Source of the DNA: an uncultured Eubacteriales bacterium
GTDB lineage: Bacteria; Bacillota; Clostridia; Oscillospirales; CAG-272
Assembly (NCBI GenBank): GCA_934432675.1
Contig: CAKRYT010000007.1
Location: 1 to 64,000, forward strand
Direction of reading: 5' to 3'
DNA: 64,000 bases
Part shown: positions 44,160 through 53,008 of the stretch, one piece after another
How positions within the stretch are numbered: the stretch's first letter is position 1
How the letters are laid out: each line of letters starts with the position of its first letter
Program-made: the position numbers and the translations under genes
Notes under the pieces: generated by a model
Seen by the model: the letters and a program-made list of their open reading frames with translations, nothing else
The model's database searches: none
What the model was told of the DNA's origin: nothing

Positions 44160-45101
44160 TTACAGGCGTCGGAGCAGTTCCGCCTTCTTCTCCTCGTATT
44201 CCTCCTCGGTGATGCCGCCGCTCTCGAGGAGCCGGTGCAGCGCATCGATCTGCGCGAGCACACGGTCGGTCCTGCCGGGAGGCGGCAGAAGTGCCTCCTC
44301 CCGCCATACGGCGGTCTTGCTATTCAGGCGCGGAAAAATCTTCCCACGCTCAAAAAGAAACACCAGCACCCCCGCGACCACGAGCACGATACTCATGAGT
44401 TGTGAGGGTGAGAGGAAAAAGCCGGTCGAGCCCCGTTCATCCCCGCGGAAAAATTCCAGCACAAAGCGGAAGACGCCGTAGGTCACGAGCCAGAACGAAA
44501 GGTTGTCCTTTTTCATCCGGCGGTAGAGTGCCAGCATGAGGAGGAACAGCAGCAGCTCAAACCCCGCCTCATACAACTGGGTCGGCAGGACGGGGACGCT
44601 CCCCGGCAGATTGTTCGGGATCGCGAGGTCGGCAGGGCTCCCGTCCGGGAACACCACGCCGTGCGCGAAACTGACCTTGCCGTAACAGCACCCGCCGAAG
44701 AAACAGCCGACGCGCCCCAGCGCGTGCCCGAGTGCCACGCCCGGGATCAGGCAGGAGAAATGCCGGAGCACCTGCCCCCGTTTCTCCCGCAGGAAAAAGT
44801 GTGCAAGGAGGACGTAGGCGGTGAAGCCGCCGAGGACCCCGCCCTCCCAGGTGATGCCGGCGGCAGTGAGTTCTCCCCTCTGCAAGGAGTGGAAAAGCGC
44901 GTCAAAGAGCCGCGCCGAAAGGTACATACAGACAAAGGACGCGGCGAGCAGTCCGAGCGATTTCAGGATGACCGCTCCGGGCTCCTTTTCGGCAAATTTC
45001 AGGAGCAGAAAGCCCGTCAGAAAGCAGGCGACGACCCCGAGAAACACCATCAGTCCGTAACCGGGGACCGTGACCGGTCCGATCGTAATCTTCGGATACA
45101 T
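44160..45101 (-). CDS. lgt: prolipoprotein diacylglyceryl transferase with C-terminal SHOCT domain
   Basis: 313 residues from MYPKITIG. Several membrane helices and the family motifs HALGRVGCFFGGCCYG, YEAGFELLLF and RGDERG identify Lgt, which moves diacylglycerol from phosphatidylglycerol to the lipobox cysteine of lipoproteins. The last 35 residues (LESGGITEEEYEEKKAELL) form a SHOCT module, not part of standard Lgt. The start overlaps the stop of the Cys-rich lipoprotein gene by one base (TGATG), so the enzyme is translated with a likely substrate. Other lipoproteins in the window also depend on an Lgt. Confidence 0.93.
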   Translation of the reverse strand: MYPKITIGPVTVPGYGLMVFLGVVACFLTGFLLLKFAEKEPGAVILKSLGLLAASFVCMYLSARLFDALFHSLQRGELTAAGITWEGGVLGGFTAYVLLAHFFLREKRGQVLRHFSCLIPGVALGHALGRVGCFFGGCCYGKVSFAHGVVFPDGSPADLAIPNNLPGSVPVLPTQLYEAGFELLLFLLMLALYRRMKKDNLSFWLVTYGVFRFVLEFFRGDERGSTGFFLSPSQLMSIVLVVAGVLVFLFERGKIFPRLNSKTAVWREEALLPPPGRTDRVLAQIDALHRLLESGGITEEEYEEKKAELLRRL

Positions 45102-45748
45102 CAGTTTTTCGTCTGCCCGAAGACGTCGATGTGGACAGCCTCTCCCTCGATGGAGTCGAGATAAAACTCGCACTCCACGGTCTTGACCTTCCCGCTCTTG
45201 GCACTGCCGATCCAGCGGGTGGACTCCACCCCGCCGATGCTGCAGACGACCCGCACGTTGTCGAACGACAGCCCGTCACCGCCGAAGCGGACCTCAATCC
45301 GGACGACGGTGCGCGTAACACCGTTGACGACCTCGGTGGGTCCCTCCACCTCGTAGGAGACGGCAATATGATACCCGGAGGATGCCTCGGTGCTGCCCTC
45401 CTGCGCGAGCAGGGTCGCATCCCCGCCGCAGGTCATGCTCCGGCAACTCTCGCCGCACTGGTAGCAGGAGCCGATGCAGGACTCCTCGTATTGGGTGCCC
45501 TGGTCCTCCTTCTCCCGGCAGTTGTTCACGAAATCGCAGTCGTTGCAGAGCAACCCGAACGAAGCGCACGACCAGAAGTAGTAGGACAGCCCGTTGCTGT
45601 TGCACTTTGCCACACAGTCGTACATACACCCGCCCGCGTTGGTCATGCAGTTGAAGCATGACCCGCCGGCAGAGCACCCCACGAGCATCAACGCCCCCAC
45701 CAAAACAACCGCCACCGCCACGGCGGCGACAATTCTTTTTCCTCTCAT
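45101..45748 (-). CDS. cysteine-rich lipoprotein coupled to lgt
   Basis: 215 residues from MRGKRIV, preceded by AAAGGAT. The lipobox LVGC places the anchor at Cys25. The next 100 residues hold about 14 more cysteines in CFNC, CMYDC, CNDC, CIGSCYQCGESC and TC patterns. A smaller C-terminal domain (about 125-215) is beta-rich with two more cysteines. No family is recognised. Outside the membrane such cysteines would form disulfides or bind metal. The one-base overlap with lgt ties the two genes together. Confidence 0.7.
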   Translation of the reverse strand: MRGKRIVAAVAVAVVLVGALMLVGCSAGGSCFNCMTNAGGCMYDCVAKCNSNGLSYYFWSCASFGLLCNDCDFVNNCREKEDQGTQYEESCIGSCYQCGESCRSMTCGGDATLLAQEGSTEASSGYHIAVSYEVEGPTEVVNGVTRTVVRIEVRFGGDGLSFDNVRVVCSIGGVESTRWIGSAKSGKVKTVECEFYLDSIEGEAVHIDVFGQTKN

Positions 45749-45978
45749 CAGACAGATCCTTTCCCCCGCGCCCGCGGCGCGTTCCCCGCCCGCGTGTGCG
45801 CGGGCGTTTTTCGTCCTCGTCCCACTTACAAACCGCATTATATGCCAAACCCCGCCCTTTGTCAATCGCCCCCGCAAACCTTTTCATACATCGGCGGAAT
45901 CCTTTAATTCCTCCGACAAAACGTGGGCGACCACCGGTCGCCCCTCCAATAAAAACCGCAAAAAAGCCAAAACACGTT

Positions 45979-46090
45979 GTGCGCCGGCCAGTGCTCAACT
46001 TGTGTACCCGAGACAAGCACGGCGTGACGGCAAAGCCACGCCAAACGGTGCGCCAGCAATTGCTTAACCTGTGTAAACGAGACAAGCGTG
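45979..46090. repeat. two imperfect direct repeats around a hairpin
   Basis: The stretch starting GTGCGCC at 45979 is repeated from 46048 with a 69-base offset; both copies share GTGCGCC, TGCT, AAC, TGTGTA and CGAGACAAGC. GGCGTG (46021-46026) and CACGCC (46037-46042) form a hairpin between them. No coding frame here has a ribosome binding site. The 45749-45978 part upstream shows nothing else that I can support. Confidence 0.65.
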
Positions 46091-46103
46091 AGGAGATGCA
46101 GAA

Positions 46104-46255
46104 CCCCCGAAAACGGGGCTCGTCGGCGTACTTGGTACGACAGAGACCGTTTTCGGGGGTAAAGCGCCCGTCGCTCTTAAAGAAAAGGCAACCGACATTG
46201 CTATACCTTTTATTTGTACAACAAAATCGGTTGCCTATTACGCCCTTATTGGGCG
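46104..46255. repeat. series of inverted repeats after the activase gene
   Basis: CCCCCGAAAACGG (46104-46116) pairs with CCGTTTTCGGGGG (46147-46159). AGGCAACCGA (46186-46195) pairs with TCGGTTGCCT (46227-46236). CGCCC (46241-46245) pairs with GGGCG (46251-46255) across the stop of the activase gene. Part may end the activase transcript. The rest looks like a remnant of a mobile or structured RNA element. Confidence 0.55.
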
Positions 46256-49188
46256 CTTGGTCTGCGCTTCTCACACTTGTCTCGCTCGGACATGACGGCG
46301 AATAAACTCCGTAGCCTTATCTTCACCGCCCCGAGATTGGTGATCTCGTCAATCTTGATCTGCGTGTACAGCCGCCCCGCGCTTTCCAGGATCGCCCGCA
46401 CCTCGTCCGTCGTGACGGCATCCACGCCGCACCCGAACGACACCAGTTGCACCAACCCCATCGGCTGGTCCTGCTCCTCCGCGACGCGTTTCGCCGCGGC
46501 ATACAGGCGCGCGTGGTAGGTCCACTGGTTGAGCACCGTCGTCTCGAAAAACGGCACGTCGGACGCGAGCGCGTCCTCGGACACGACGACTGCCCCGAGG
46601 TCACAGATGAGCCGCGGGATGCCGTGATTGATCTCCGGGTCCGCGTGGTAGGGTCTGCCCGCCAGCACCACCACCGGCAGTCCGCGCTCCCGCGCGACGG
46701 CAAGATACCGCTGCCCCTCGTCGTGCACCCGTTTCATATAGGAGAGGTACTCGGCGTAGGCGAGGTCCGCCGCGCGCTCCACCGCCCTGCGGTCGAGTCG
46801 GATCCCGTTCTCCCCCATCATCCGGACGAACAGCCGTGGGAACGCCCGCCGGTTGTGCAGGCCGACGAAACCGCTCACGTATTTCACGTCTTTCGGGAAA
46901 TGCACGTTTGCCCCGAGCACCTTCGGGTAGTAGGCGACGACCGGGCAGTTATAGTGATTCTTGCCGTGCCCCTCGTCGAGGTTGTACGACATCGACGGGT
47001 AGAATATCAACTTCGCGCCCTTTTCGATGAGCGACTCCATGTGCCCGTGCATGAGTTTCGCCGGATAGCACACCGTGTCGGAGGGGATGGTGTTCTGCCC
47101 CCGCACGTAGAGGGCGTGGCTCGACGTCTCGGAAACGATGACGCGGTAGCCGAGCGCGTGGAACAGCGTGTACCAGAACGGCAGCAGTTCGTAAAAATTC
47201 AGCCCCATCGGGAGCCCGACCGCCGGGCGGTCGTCCTCGGGGTCGTTCCGATAGCGTGCCAGCAGGGAGAGTTTGTAGGCGTAGAGGTCAAACGCCTCCG
47301 CCGCCGCTTTGCCGCGCACCGGTTTCTCGCACCGGTTGCCCGCAACGTACTTCGCGCCCGAGCCAAAGGTGTTGACCGTCAGGCGGCAGTGATTCTCGCA
47401 CCCGTTGCAGGTCAGTGCCCGCACCTCGTGGGTAAACGCCGCGAGCCCCTCCGGGCGGATGAGCGACGACGACGCCGGCGCGTGCCGTTGCGCCCAGAGG
47501 GCGGCACCGTAGGCACCCATGAGCCCCGCGACCTTCGGCCGCAGGCAACAGCGTCCCGTCTCCCGCTCAAACGCGCGCAGCACGGCATCGCTGAGGAAAG
47601 TCCCGCCCTGCACCACGATGTGCTCGCCGAGCCGTTTCGGGTCGGCACAGCGGATGACCTTGTACAGTGCGTTCTTGACCACGCTGATGGCGAGCCCGGC
47701 GGCAATGTTCTCGACCGAGGCCCCGTCCTTCTGCGCCTGCTTGACCGAACTGTTCATAAAGACCGTACAGCGCGAGCCGAGGTCCACGGGCGCGTCGGCG
47801 CGGAGCGCGCGCTCCGAGAACTGCGCCGGGGTATCTCCCAGCACCGCCGAAAAGGTTTGCAGGAAAGAGCCGCACCCCGAGGAGCACGCCTCGTTCAGAT
47901 AGATACTGTCGATCGCGCCGTCGCGGATCTGGAAACACTTGATGTCCTGCCCGCCGATGTCGATGATGAAATCCACCTCGGGACAGAAACGCTCGGCGGC
48001 GGTATAGTGTGCCATCGTCTCCACCAGCCCCATGTCCACCCCGAACGCGGCGCGGATGAGTTGTTCCCCGTAGCCCGTGACGCAGGAGGAGGTGATGCGG
48101 ATGTCCGGGCAGTCACGGTAGAGATCGGTCAGGTATTGCCGCAGGATCGGCACCGGATTGCCGCTGTTGGAGGTGTAGAGCGGACGGAACAGATTGCCGT
48201 CCTCGTCCACCAGGACCGCCTTGACGGTCGTCGAGCCGGCATCGATGCCGAGCGCGAGTGCGCCGCGGGGCGTGTCCGTCATGCGGGTATTGCCCGTGTC
48301 GCCGTCGTGGCGGCGGCGGAACGCCGCGAGTTCTTCTTCCCCGCTGAAAAGCGGGGCGCACCCGAGGTACCCGCGCTTGGAAGTGTAACCCTCGGTCTTC
48401 TTCGCCAGGTCCAGGGGCAGTACCGGCTTCGCCGTCTTTGCCATCGCGGCACCGAGTGCCACGAAATACAGTGAATTTTCAGGCAGCACGCCGTGCACGC
48501 CGAGCGTTTTGTCAAACGCCTCCCGGAGCCCCGAGAGGAACGTCAGCGGCCCGCCGAGGTACAGGACGTTGCCCCCGATCCCGCGCCCCTGCGCGAGGCC
48601 CGCGATCGTCTGGTTGACGACGGCGAGGAAGATGCTCGCGGCGACGTCCTCGCGCCGCGCCCCCTGGTTGAGCAGGGGTTGCACGTCCGATTTGGCAAAC
48701 ACGCCGCAGCGCGACGCGATGGTGTAGGTGCGTTCGCTCCCCCGGGCGAGGGCGTTCATTTCGTCCGGCGTGATCCCCATGAGCGTCGCCATCTGATCGA
48801 TAAACGCGCCCGTACCCCCGGCACAACTGCCGTTCATACGGACCTCCATCGCCCCGTCGAGAAACAGGATCTTGGCATCCTCCCCGCCGAGTTCGATGAC
48901 GACGTCCGTCTCCCCGGCGAGGGCGCGCACGGCGATGCGCGTTGCCCACACCTCCTGCACGAACGGCAGGTCGAGGTCGGCGGCGATCCCCATCCCGGCA
49001 GAGCCGGAGACGCCGAGGAGGAACTCCTCCCCCGGATAGCGGCGGGCGACCTCCCCGAGGAGGTCGGTCATGCGCTCGGCAATCTTCGCACGGTGGCGTT
49101 CGTAACTCGTGTAGAGCACCTCGCCCCCGTCGGACAGCACCACGCACTTGATGGTGGTGGAACCGATATCAATCCCCAGTCGTTTCAT
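46246..49188 (-). CDS. double 2-hydroxyacyl-CoA dehydratase activase with DUF2229
   Basis: 980 residues, start behind GGAGGAAAAA. Two BadF/HgdC-type ATPase domains lie in tandem: the first opens with GIDIGSTTIK and has Cys122 (NGSCAGGTGAF) and Cys161 (SRCGVF), the pair that holds a [4Fe-4S] cluster between subunits in HgdC. The second opens with GIDAGSTTVK and has NEACSSGCGSF and GSRCTVF. The C-terminal 350 residues are DUF2229. HgdC uses ATP to drive an electron into its dehydratase. The dehydratase-like partner is encoded directly upstream with a 20-base overlap. The in vivo substrate of this class is not established by the sequence. Confidence 0.88.
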   Translation of the reverse strand: MKRLGIDIGSTTIKCVVLSDGGEVLYTSYERHRAKIAERMTDLLGEVARRYPGEEFLLGVSGSAGMGIAADLDLPFVQEVWATRIAVRALAGETDVVIELGGEDAKILFLDGAMEVRMNGSCAGGTGAFIDQMATLMGITPDEMNALARGSERTYTIASRCGVFAKSDVQPLLNQGARREDVAASIFLAVVNQTIAGLAQGRGIGGNVLYLGGPLTFLSGLREAFDKTLGVHGVLPENSLYFVALGAAMAKTAKPVLPLDLAKKTEGYTSKRGYLGCAPLFSGEEELAAFRRRHDGDTGNTRMTDTPRGALALGIDAGSTTVKAVLVDEDGNLFRPLYTSNSGNPVPILRQYLTDLYRDCPDIRITSSCVTGYGEQLIRAAFGVDMGLVETMAHYTAAERFCPEVDFIIDIGGQDIKCFQIRDGAIDSIYLNEACSSGCGSFLQTFSAVLGDTPAQFSERALRADAPVDLGSRCTVFMNSSVKQAQKDGASVENIAAGLAISVVKNALYKVIRCADPKRLGEHIVVQGGTFLSDAVLRAFERETGRCCLRPKVAGLMGAYGAALWAQRHAPASSSLIRPEGLAAFTHEVRALTCNGCENHCRLTVNTFGSGAKYVAGNRCEKPVRGKAAAEAFDLYAYKLSLLARYRNDPEDDRPAVGLPMGLNFYELLPFWYTLFHALGYRVIVSETSSHALYVRGQNTIPSDTVCYPAKLMHGHMESLIEKGAKLIFYPSMSYNLDEGHGKNHYNCPVVAYYPKVLGANVHFPKDVKYVSGFVGLHNRRAFPRLFVRMMGENGIRLDRRAVERAADLAYAEYLSYMKRVHDEGQRYLAVARERGLPVVVLAGRPYHADPEINHGIPRLICDLGAVVVSEDALASDVPFFETTVLNQWTYHARLYAAAKRVAEEQDQPMGLVQLVSFGCGVDAVTTDEVRAILESAGRLYTQIKIDEITNLGAVKIRLRSLFAVMSERDKCEKRRPSAQ

Positions 49189-50470
49189 CGTCTTTTTCCT
49201 CCGATACCGCGAGCATGAGTTTGATGCGGTTCTCCTGGTTGACCTTGGATGCCCCGGCATCGTAGTCCACGGGGCAGATGTTGGCGTTCGGGTACGCGTC
49301 GCGGAGCGTCCGCACGACCCCCTTGCCCACGATGTGGTTGGGCAGGCACCCGAACGGCTGGACGCAGATAATGTTGTTGTAACCGTGCTCGATGAGTTCG
49401 GCACTCTCGGCAGGCAGCAGCCACCCCTCGCCCATCTTCACCCCGCGACCGATGGTCTTTTCCCCAAGGCGGCGGAGTTCGGCAAAAGTGCTCGGCACGA
49501 CGAACTCGGGATAGGGCGCGAGGGCGCGGTGAAAGGTCTTCTCAAAGCGGCGCGCGAGCGCGGCCCCGAACTTGGAGAGGGCGGAGGTACGGCGACTGCC
49601 GTCCCCGTAAAACTCGCGGTCGGCAAGCTGACAGTCGAACATGAACTGGAAAAACGGGAACACCCCCGGCACCATGTACTCGCACCCCTGGCTTTCGAGG
49701 AACTCTTCCAGACCGTTGTTACCGAACGCGGAATACTTGACGTAGATCTCCCCGACGATGCCCACCTTGGTGCGTTTCACGTCCCGGCGCGGGACGTTGT
49801 GGAAGTCCTCGGCGATGGCACGGAGATTGCGCGCGAGCGAGCGACCGAAGAGCCCCCGATTGCGCTTCATCTGCGCGGTGAGCGCGGCATACCACTTGTC
49901 CATGACGGCGTCGGTGTCCCCGGCGTGTGCCTCATAGGGCTTCACCTGGTTTTTGAGGAGCATCAGCATATCGCCGTAGATGATGGCGACGAGCCCCTTG
50001 GCGAGCATCATGGGCGTGACGCGGAAACCGCCCTTCTTCTCCACCCGGTTGAAACTGAGCGACAGGACGGGCACGTAGTCGAGCCCCATATTATGCAGGG
50101 CCTTGCGGAGCATCCATATGTAGTTGGAGGCGCGGCACCCGCCCCCCGTCTGAAACTGGATGAGGGCACATTTATGCGGGTCGTACGCCCCGCTCGCGAG
50201 GGCGTAGATCTGCTGCCCGCACATGCAGATGGCGGGGTAGCACATATCGTTGTGCACGTGTTCCAGCCCGCACTGGATGACCTGCCGCCCGCGGGAACGC
50301 AGAATCTCGAAACGGTAGCCGTACATACGGAAGATCTCCGTAACGAGCCGCATATGAATGGGGAAAATATCCGGCGAGAGGATGGTGTGCGTCTTCTTCA
50401 TCTCGCGGGTGAACGGCGGGTTTTCAAAGCCCCAGGGTGCGCCCTCCGTCTGCTTTTTGTGGTCTTTCAT
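49169..50470 (-). CDS. 2-hydroxyacyl-CoA dehydratase (HgdB)-like iron-sulfur protein
   Basis: 433 residues. Conserved cysteines occur in DMCYPAICMCGQQ, QTGGGCRASNY and VQPFGCLPNHIVGKG, fitting an iron-sulfur protein of the HgdB/DUF2229-associated type. It is the partner of the overlapping double activase and is probably its electron acceptor. Only one dehydratase-like subunit is present, whereas classical enzymes have two, so a true acyl-CoA dehydratase activity is uncertain. It is the first gene of the pair; the TetR gene lies 158 bases upstream on the same strand, separated by a hairpin. Confidence 0.8.
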   Translation of the reverse strand: MKDHKKQTEGAPWGFENPPFTREMKKTHTILSPDIFPIHMRLVTEIFRMYGYRFEILRSRGRQVIQCGLEHVHNDMCYPAICMCGQQIYALASGAYDPHKCALIQFQTGGGCRASNYIWMLRKALHNMGLDYVPVLSLSFNRVEKKGGFRVTPMMLAKGLVAIIYGDMLMLLKNQVKPYEAHAGDTDAVMDKWYAALTAQMKRNRGLFGRSLARNLRAIAEDFHNVPRRDVKRTKVGIVGEIYVKYSAFGNNGLEEFLESQGCEYMVPGVFPFFQFMFDCQLADREFYGDGSRRTSALSKFGAALARRFEKTFHRALAPYPEFVVPSTFAELRRLGEKTIGRGVKMGEGWLLPAESAELIEHGYNNIICVQPFGCLPNHIVGKGVVRTLRDAYPNANICPVDYDAGASKVNQENRIKLMLAVSEEKDDETTGD

Positions 50471-50583
50471 GCTCTTGTCTCCGTGTTTTTCGCTGTATCT
50501 CGTCGTCGCCCCGCAGCGGGGTACACGTTCGCTACGATACCTCTATTGTAACAGACTTTTCTCCGAATTGCATTTCACAATAC

Positions 50584-50615
50584 TGCCCCGTTGCCCAAAA
50601 ACGGGCAACGGGGCA
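50584..50615. terminator. 13-bp hairpin after the TetR gene
   Basis: TGCCCCGTTGCCC (50584-50596) pairs exactly with GGGCAACGGGGCA (50603-50615). It lies just beyond the TetR stop and ahead of the dehydratase-like gene, both leftward, so it probably separates the two transcripts. Confidence 0.65.
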
Positions 50616-50628
50616 TCGGGTTTTGCCG

Positions 50629-51204
50629 TTATCTCGCCTCGGGGGTCCCCTCGGCGTTTTCGACCGCGAGCCGCAGGTTGCCGGCGAAGATGCACTCGAT
50701 ACGGCGGATATACTTCACCATCTCGGCACTGTTGCCGTCGGTGTGCCCGTCTTCCAGCCACCGCGCCATGATGCCGAACAGTGCCTCCTCGTAGAAACTC
50801 GTGATGATATACTCGTCGCGCGCGGGGAGCGGTCGGCCGCCGTTGAGTTTGGTGATGTTCTGCACGATGATGGCGTGCAGGCGGGACATGATAAAACGCG
50901 AGGTCTCCTCGTGCCCGACCGAGCGGTACAGGTTGCGCCAGACGCGCTTGTGCCGCGCGGCAAACTCGATGAGCGAGAAGATGGCAGACTCCCATTCCGC
51001 CCCGGTGGCGTCGACGAGCCCCGCCGTCTGTTCTTCGATCGCCCGATCGATGACGTCGTAGATGTCGTGGAAATAGTAGTAGAACGTGTTGCGCGTGATG
51101 CCGCACGCGGTCACGATGTCCCGCACCGTGATCTTACGGAAAGACTTTTTCTCTGCGAGTTCGAGGGTGCAATCGATGATGGCACGTTTGGTGAGTTGTG
51201 ACAC
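50629..51204 (-). CDS. TetR-family transcription regulator
   Basis: 191 residues from a GTG behind GGAGGAGGT; longer in-frame starts lack a ribosome binding site. The N-terminal HTH (about 8-55, FRKITVRDIVTACGITRNTFYYYF) is typical of TetR. The C-terminal ligand domain resembles the TetR_C_7/DhaS-like group. It is divergent from the flotillin gene, and a matching inverted repeat overlaps that gene's promoter, so it probably represses the flotillin gene. The ligand is unknown. Confidence 0.8.
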   Translation of the reverse strand: MSQLTKRAIIDCTLELAEKKSFRKITVRDIVTACGITRNTFYYYFHDIYDVIDRAIEEQTAGLVDATGAEWESAIFSLIEFAARHKRVWRNLYRSVGHEETSRFIMSRLHAIIVQNITKLNGGRPLPARDEYIITSFYEEALFGIMARWLEDGHTDGNSAEMVKYIRRIECIFAGNLRLAVENAEGTPEAR

Positions 51205-51344
51205 GGTGTGACCTCCTCCGGCGCGTACGCCCGCTTTCTGACCGTTCCGGTACCCGTTTATTGTACCGTTTTTCTCCGAAAAAGTCAACGCGCGGGCGTA
51301 CGCGCATAAAAAAGTCACAATTACGGCGGCGGCAAAACTGTCAC

Positions 51345-51379
51345 ATCATGTTTACAAACGCGGAAAAACATGATATAGT
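51345..51379 (+). promoter_or_regulatory. flotillin promoter with overlapping operator-like repeat
   Basis: TTTACA (51351-51356), a 17-base spacer and TATAGT (51374-51379). ATCATGTTT (51345-51353) and AAACATGAT (51366-51374) form a 9-base inverted repeat that overlaps both boxes, a good fit for a TetR operator. Confidence 0.65.
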
Positions 51380-51417
51380 AAATATAGCATGCGAATTCAA
51401 TTTATGGGAGGTCACCT

Positions 51418-52821
51418 ATGCTGCCGATTATTCTCGTTTGCGCGGCGGTCGTCATCCTGCTGGTCATTTTCTTTGCCGCAGGGTATATCAAGGCTCCGCC
51501 GGACACCGCGTACATCATCACGGGGCTCACCCGCCGCCGGATCCTCATCGGGCGCGCCGGATTCCGCATCCCCTTCTTTGAGAGGCTGGATAAACTCTCG
51601 CTCCGCGTCATGCAGGTGGACGTCAAGACGAGCGAGGCCGTCCCCACCAACGAGTTCATCAACGTGACGGTGGACGGTGTCGCGAACATCAAGATTTCCT
51701 CCGATCCGAATTTGCTGGAACGCGCCGCCGAGGCCCTGCTCAACATGGGACAGGGCGAGCTCATCGCCCTCGTCACGCAGGTGCTGGAAGGTAACATGCG
51801 TGAGATCGTCGGCTCCGTCGGGCTCAAAGAAATGGTGCAGGATCGTCAGGGCGTTGCCAAGAAAATCACGGAAAACGTCGTTCCCGATATGGAAAAACTC
51901 GGTATTGAAGTCGTGAACTTCAATATCCAGAACTTCAAGGACGGTGCCGGTACCATTGAAAATATGGGTATCGACAACGTGGAACAGATCCGCAAGAACG
52001 CGCAGATTGCGAAAGCGAATGCCCAGCGCGACATCGCCATCGCGGCGAGCCAGGCGCAGGAACAGGCAAACGCCGTCAAGGTCGAGGCGGAAAAGAAGAT
52101 TGCCGAGCAGGATGCCGAACTGGCTGTCCAGCAGGCGGAGATGAAGATCCGCGCCGACGGCAAGCGCGCCGAGGCAGACGCCGCCTATTCCATCCAACAG
52201 GAGACGCAGCGTAAACTCATCGAGGTCGCCCATGCGGAGGCGGAGATCGCCCACCGTGAGAAGGCAGCGGAGATCGCCGACCGTGAGGTCGCGGTCAAGG
52301 AACGCCAGCTCGATGCCGAGGTCCGCAAGGCGGCAGACGCCGAGACGTACCGCGTCGCCAAAGAGGCGGAGGCGGAACTCATCCGTCGGCAGAAAGAGGC
52401 GGAGGCCAAACGCTACGAGGCGGAGCAGGAGGCAGAGGCCAGGCGTGCCGCGGCCGAGGCTCTCCGTTTCGCGATGGAGCAGGAGGCGGAAGGTATCAAA
52501 GCAAAGGGCCTCGCCGAGGCACTCGCCATCGAAAAGAAAGCCGAGGCCCAGCGCAAGATGGGCGAGGCGTCCGTGCTCGAAATGTACCTCTCGGCACTGC
52601 CCGAAGTGGTGCGCGGCGCGGCAGAGCCGCTCGGCAGGACGGATAAGATCGTCATGTACGGCGACGGTAACGCGACCAAGGTCGTGCGTGACGTCATGAC
52701 CTCCGCGAACCAGATCGTGGACGGCGTCCGCGAGGCAACCGGGCTGGATCTCACCGAAATTCTCCGCCGTGCCGTCTCCCGCGCCGGTAACACCGATACG
52801 GCCGCCCAGACCGGGGAGTAA
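51418..52821 (+). CDS. floT: flotillin-like SPFH membrane scaffold protein
   Basis: 467 residues behind GGGAGGTCACCT. One N-terminal helix (about 3-22), an SPFH domain (about 25-200) and a long Glu/Ala-rich coiled coil (about 200-400) with repeated EAE motifs are the flotillin layout (FloT/YuaG). Flotillins organise membrane domains and can affect signalling and secretion. The upstream operator suggests control by the neighbouring TetR protein. The gene symbol is by family resemblance. Confidence 0.88.
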   Translation: MLPIILVCAAVVILLVIFFAAGYIKAPPDTAYIITGLTRRRILIGRAGFRIPFFERLDKLSLRVMQVDVKTSEAVPTNEFINVTVDGVANIKISSDPNLLERAAEALLNMGQGELIALVTQVLEGNMREIVGSVGLKEMVQDRQGVAKKITENVVPDMEKLGIEVVNFNIQNFKDGAGTIENMGIDNVEQIRKNAQIAKANAQRDIAIAASQAQEQANAVKVEAEKKIAEQDAELAVQQAEMKIRADGKRAEADAAYSIQQETQRKLIEVAHAEAEIAHREKAAEIADREVAVKERQLDAEVRKAADAETYRVAKEAEAELIRRQKEAEAKRYEAEQEAEARRAAAEALRFAMEQEAEGIKAKGLAEALAIEKKAEAQRKMGEASVLEMYLSALPEVVRGAAEPLGRTDKIVMYGDGNATKVVRDVMTSANQIVDGVREATGLDLTEILRRAVSRAGNTDTAAQTGE

Positions 52822-52872
52822 AACAAAAACGGCTGAAACCGAAACCGCGGGAGAACGTAAGATAACCAATAG

Positions 52873-52911
52873 GCGGGGGAGTGCCTTTTCCTGAAAGAGG
52901 CACTCCCCCGC
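52873..52911. repeat. REP-like hairpin after the flotillin gene
   Basis: GCGGGGGAGTGCC (52873-52885) pairs with GGCACTCCCCCGC (52899-52911), then CTCCCCCT and CCTTTT follow. It is close in design to the element at 63441-63495 and to the inverted copy near 44052. It lies between converging genes and could also end transcription. Confidence 0.65.
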
Positions 52912-53008
52912 TCCCCCTCTCCGAAACCTTTTCGGAGAATTCTCGGCGACCGGCGCAGGCGTAGTCGCCCCGTCGCAAACGACCGGACCGGGTCGGCATG
53001 ACGCCGTC

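Noticed and set aside
46447..48474. 675-codon open frame on the plus strand
   Set aside because: It is antisense to the double activase, whose family motifs fix the coding strand; the product is His/Arg/Val-rich with no family.
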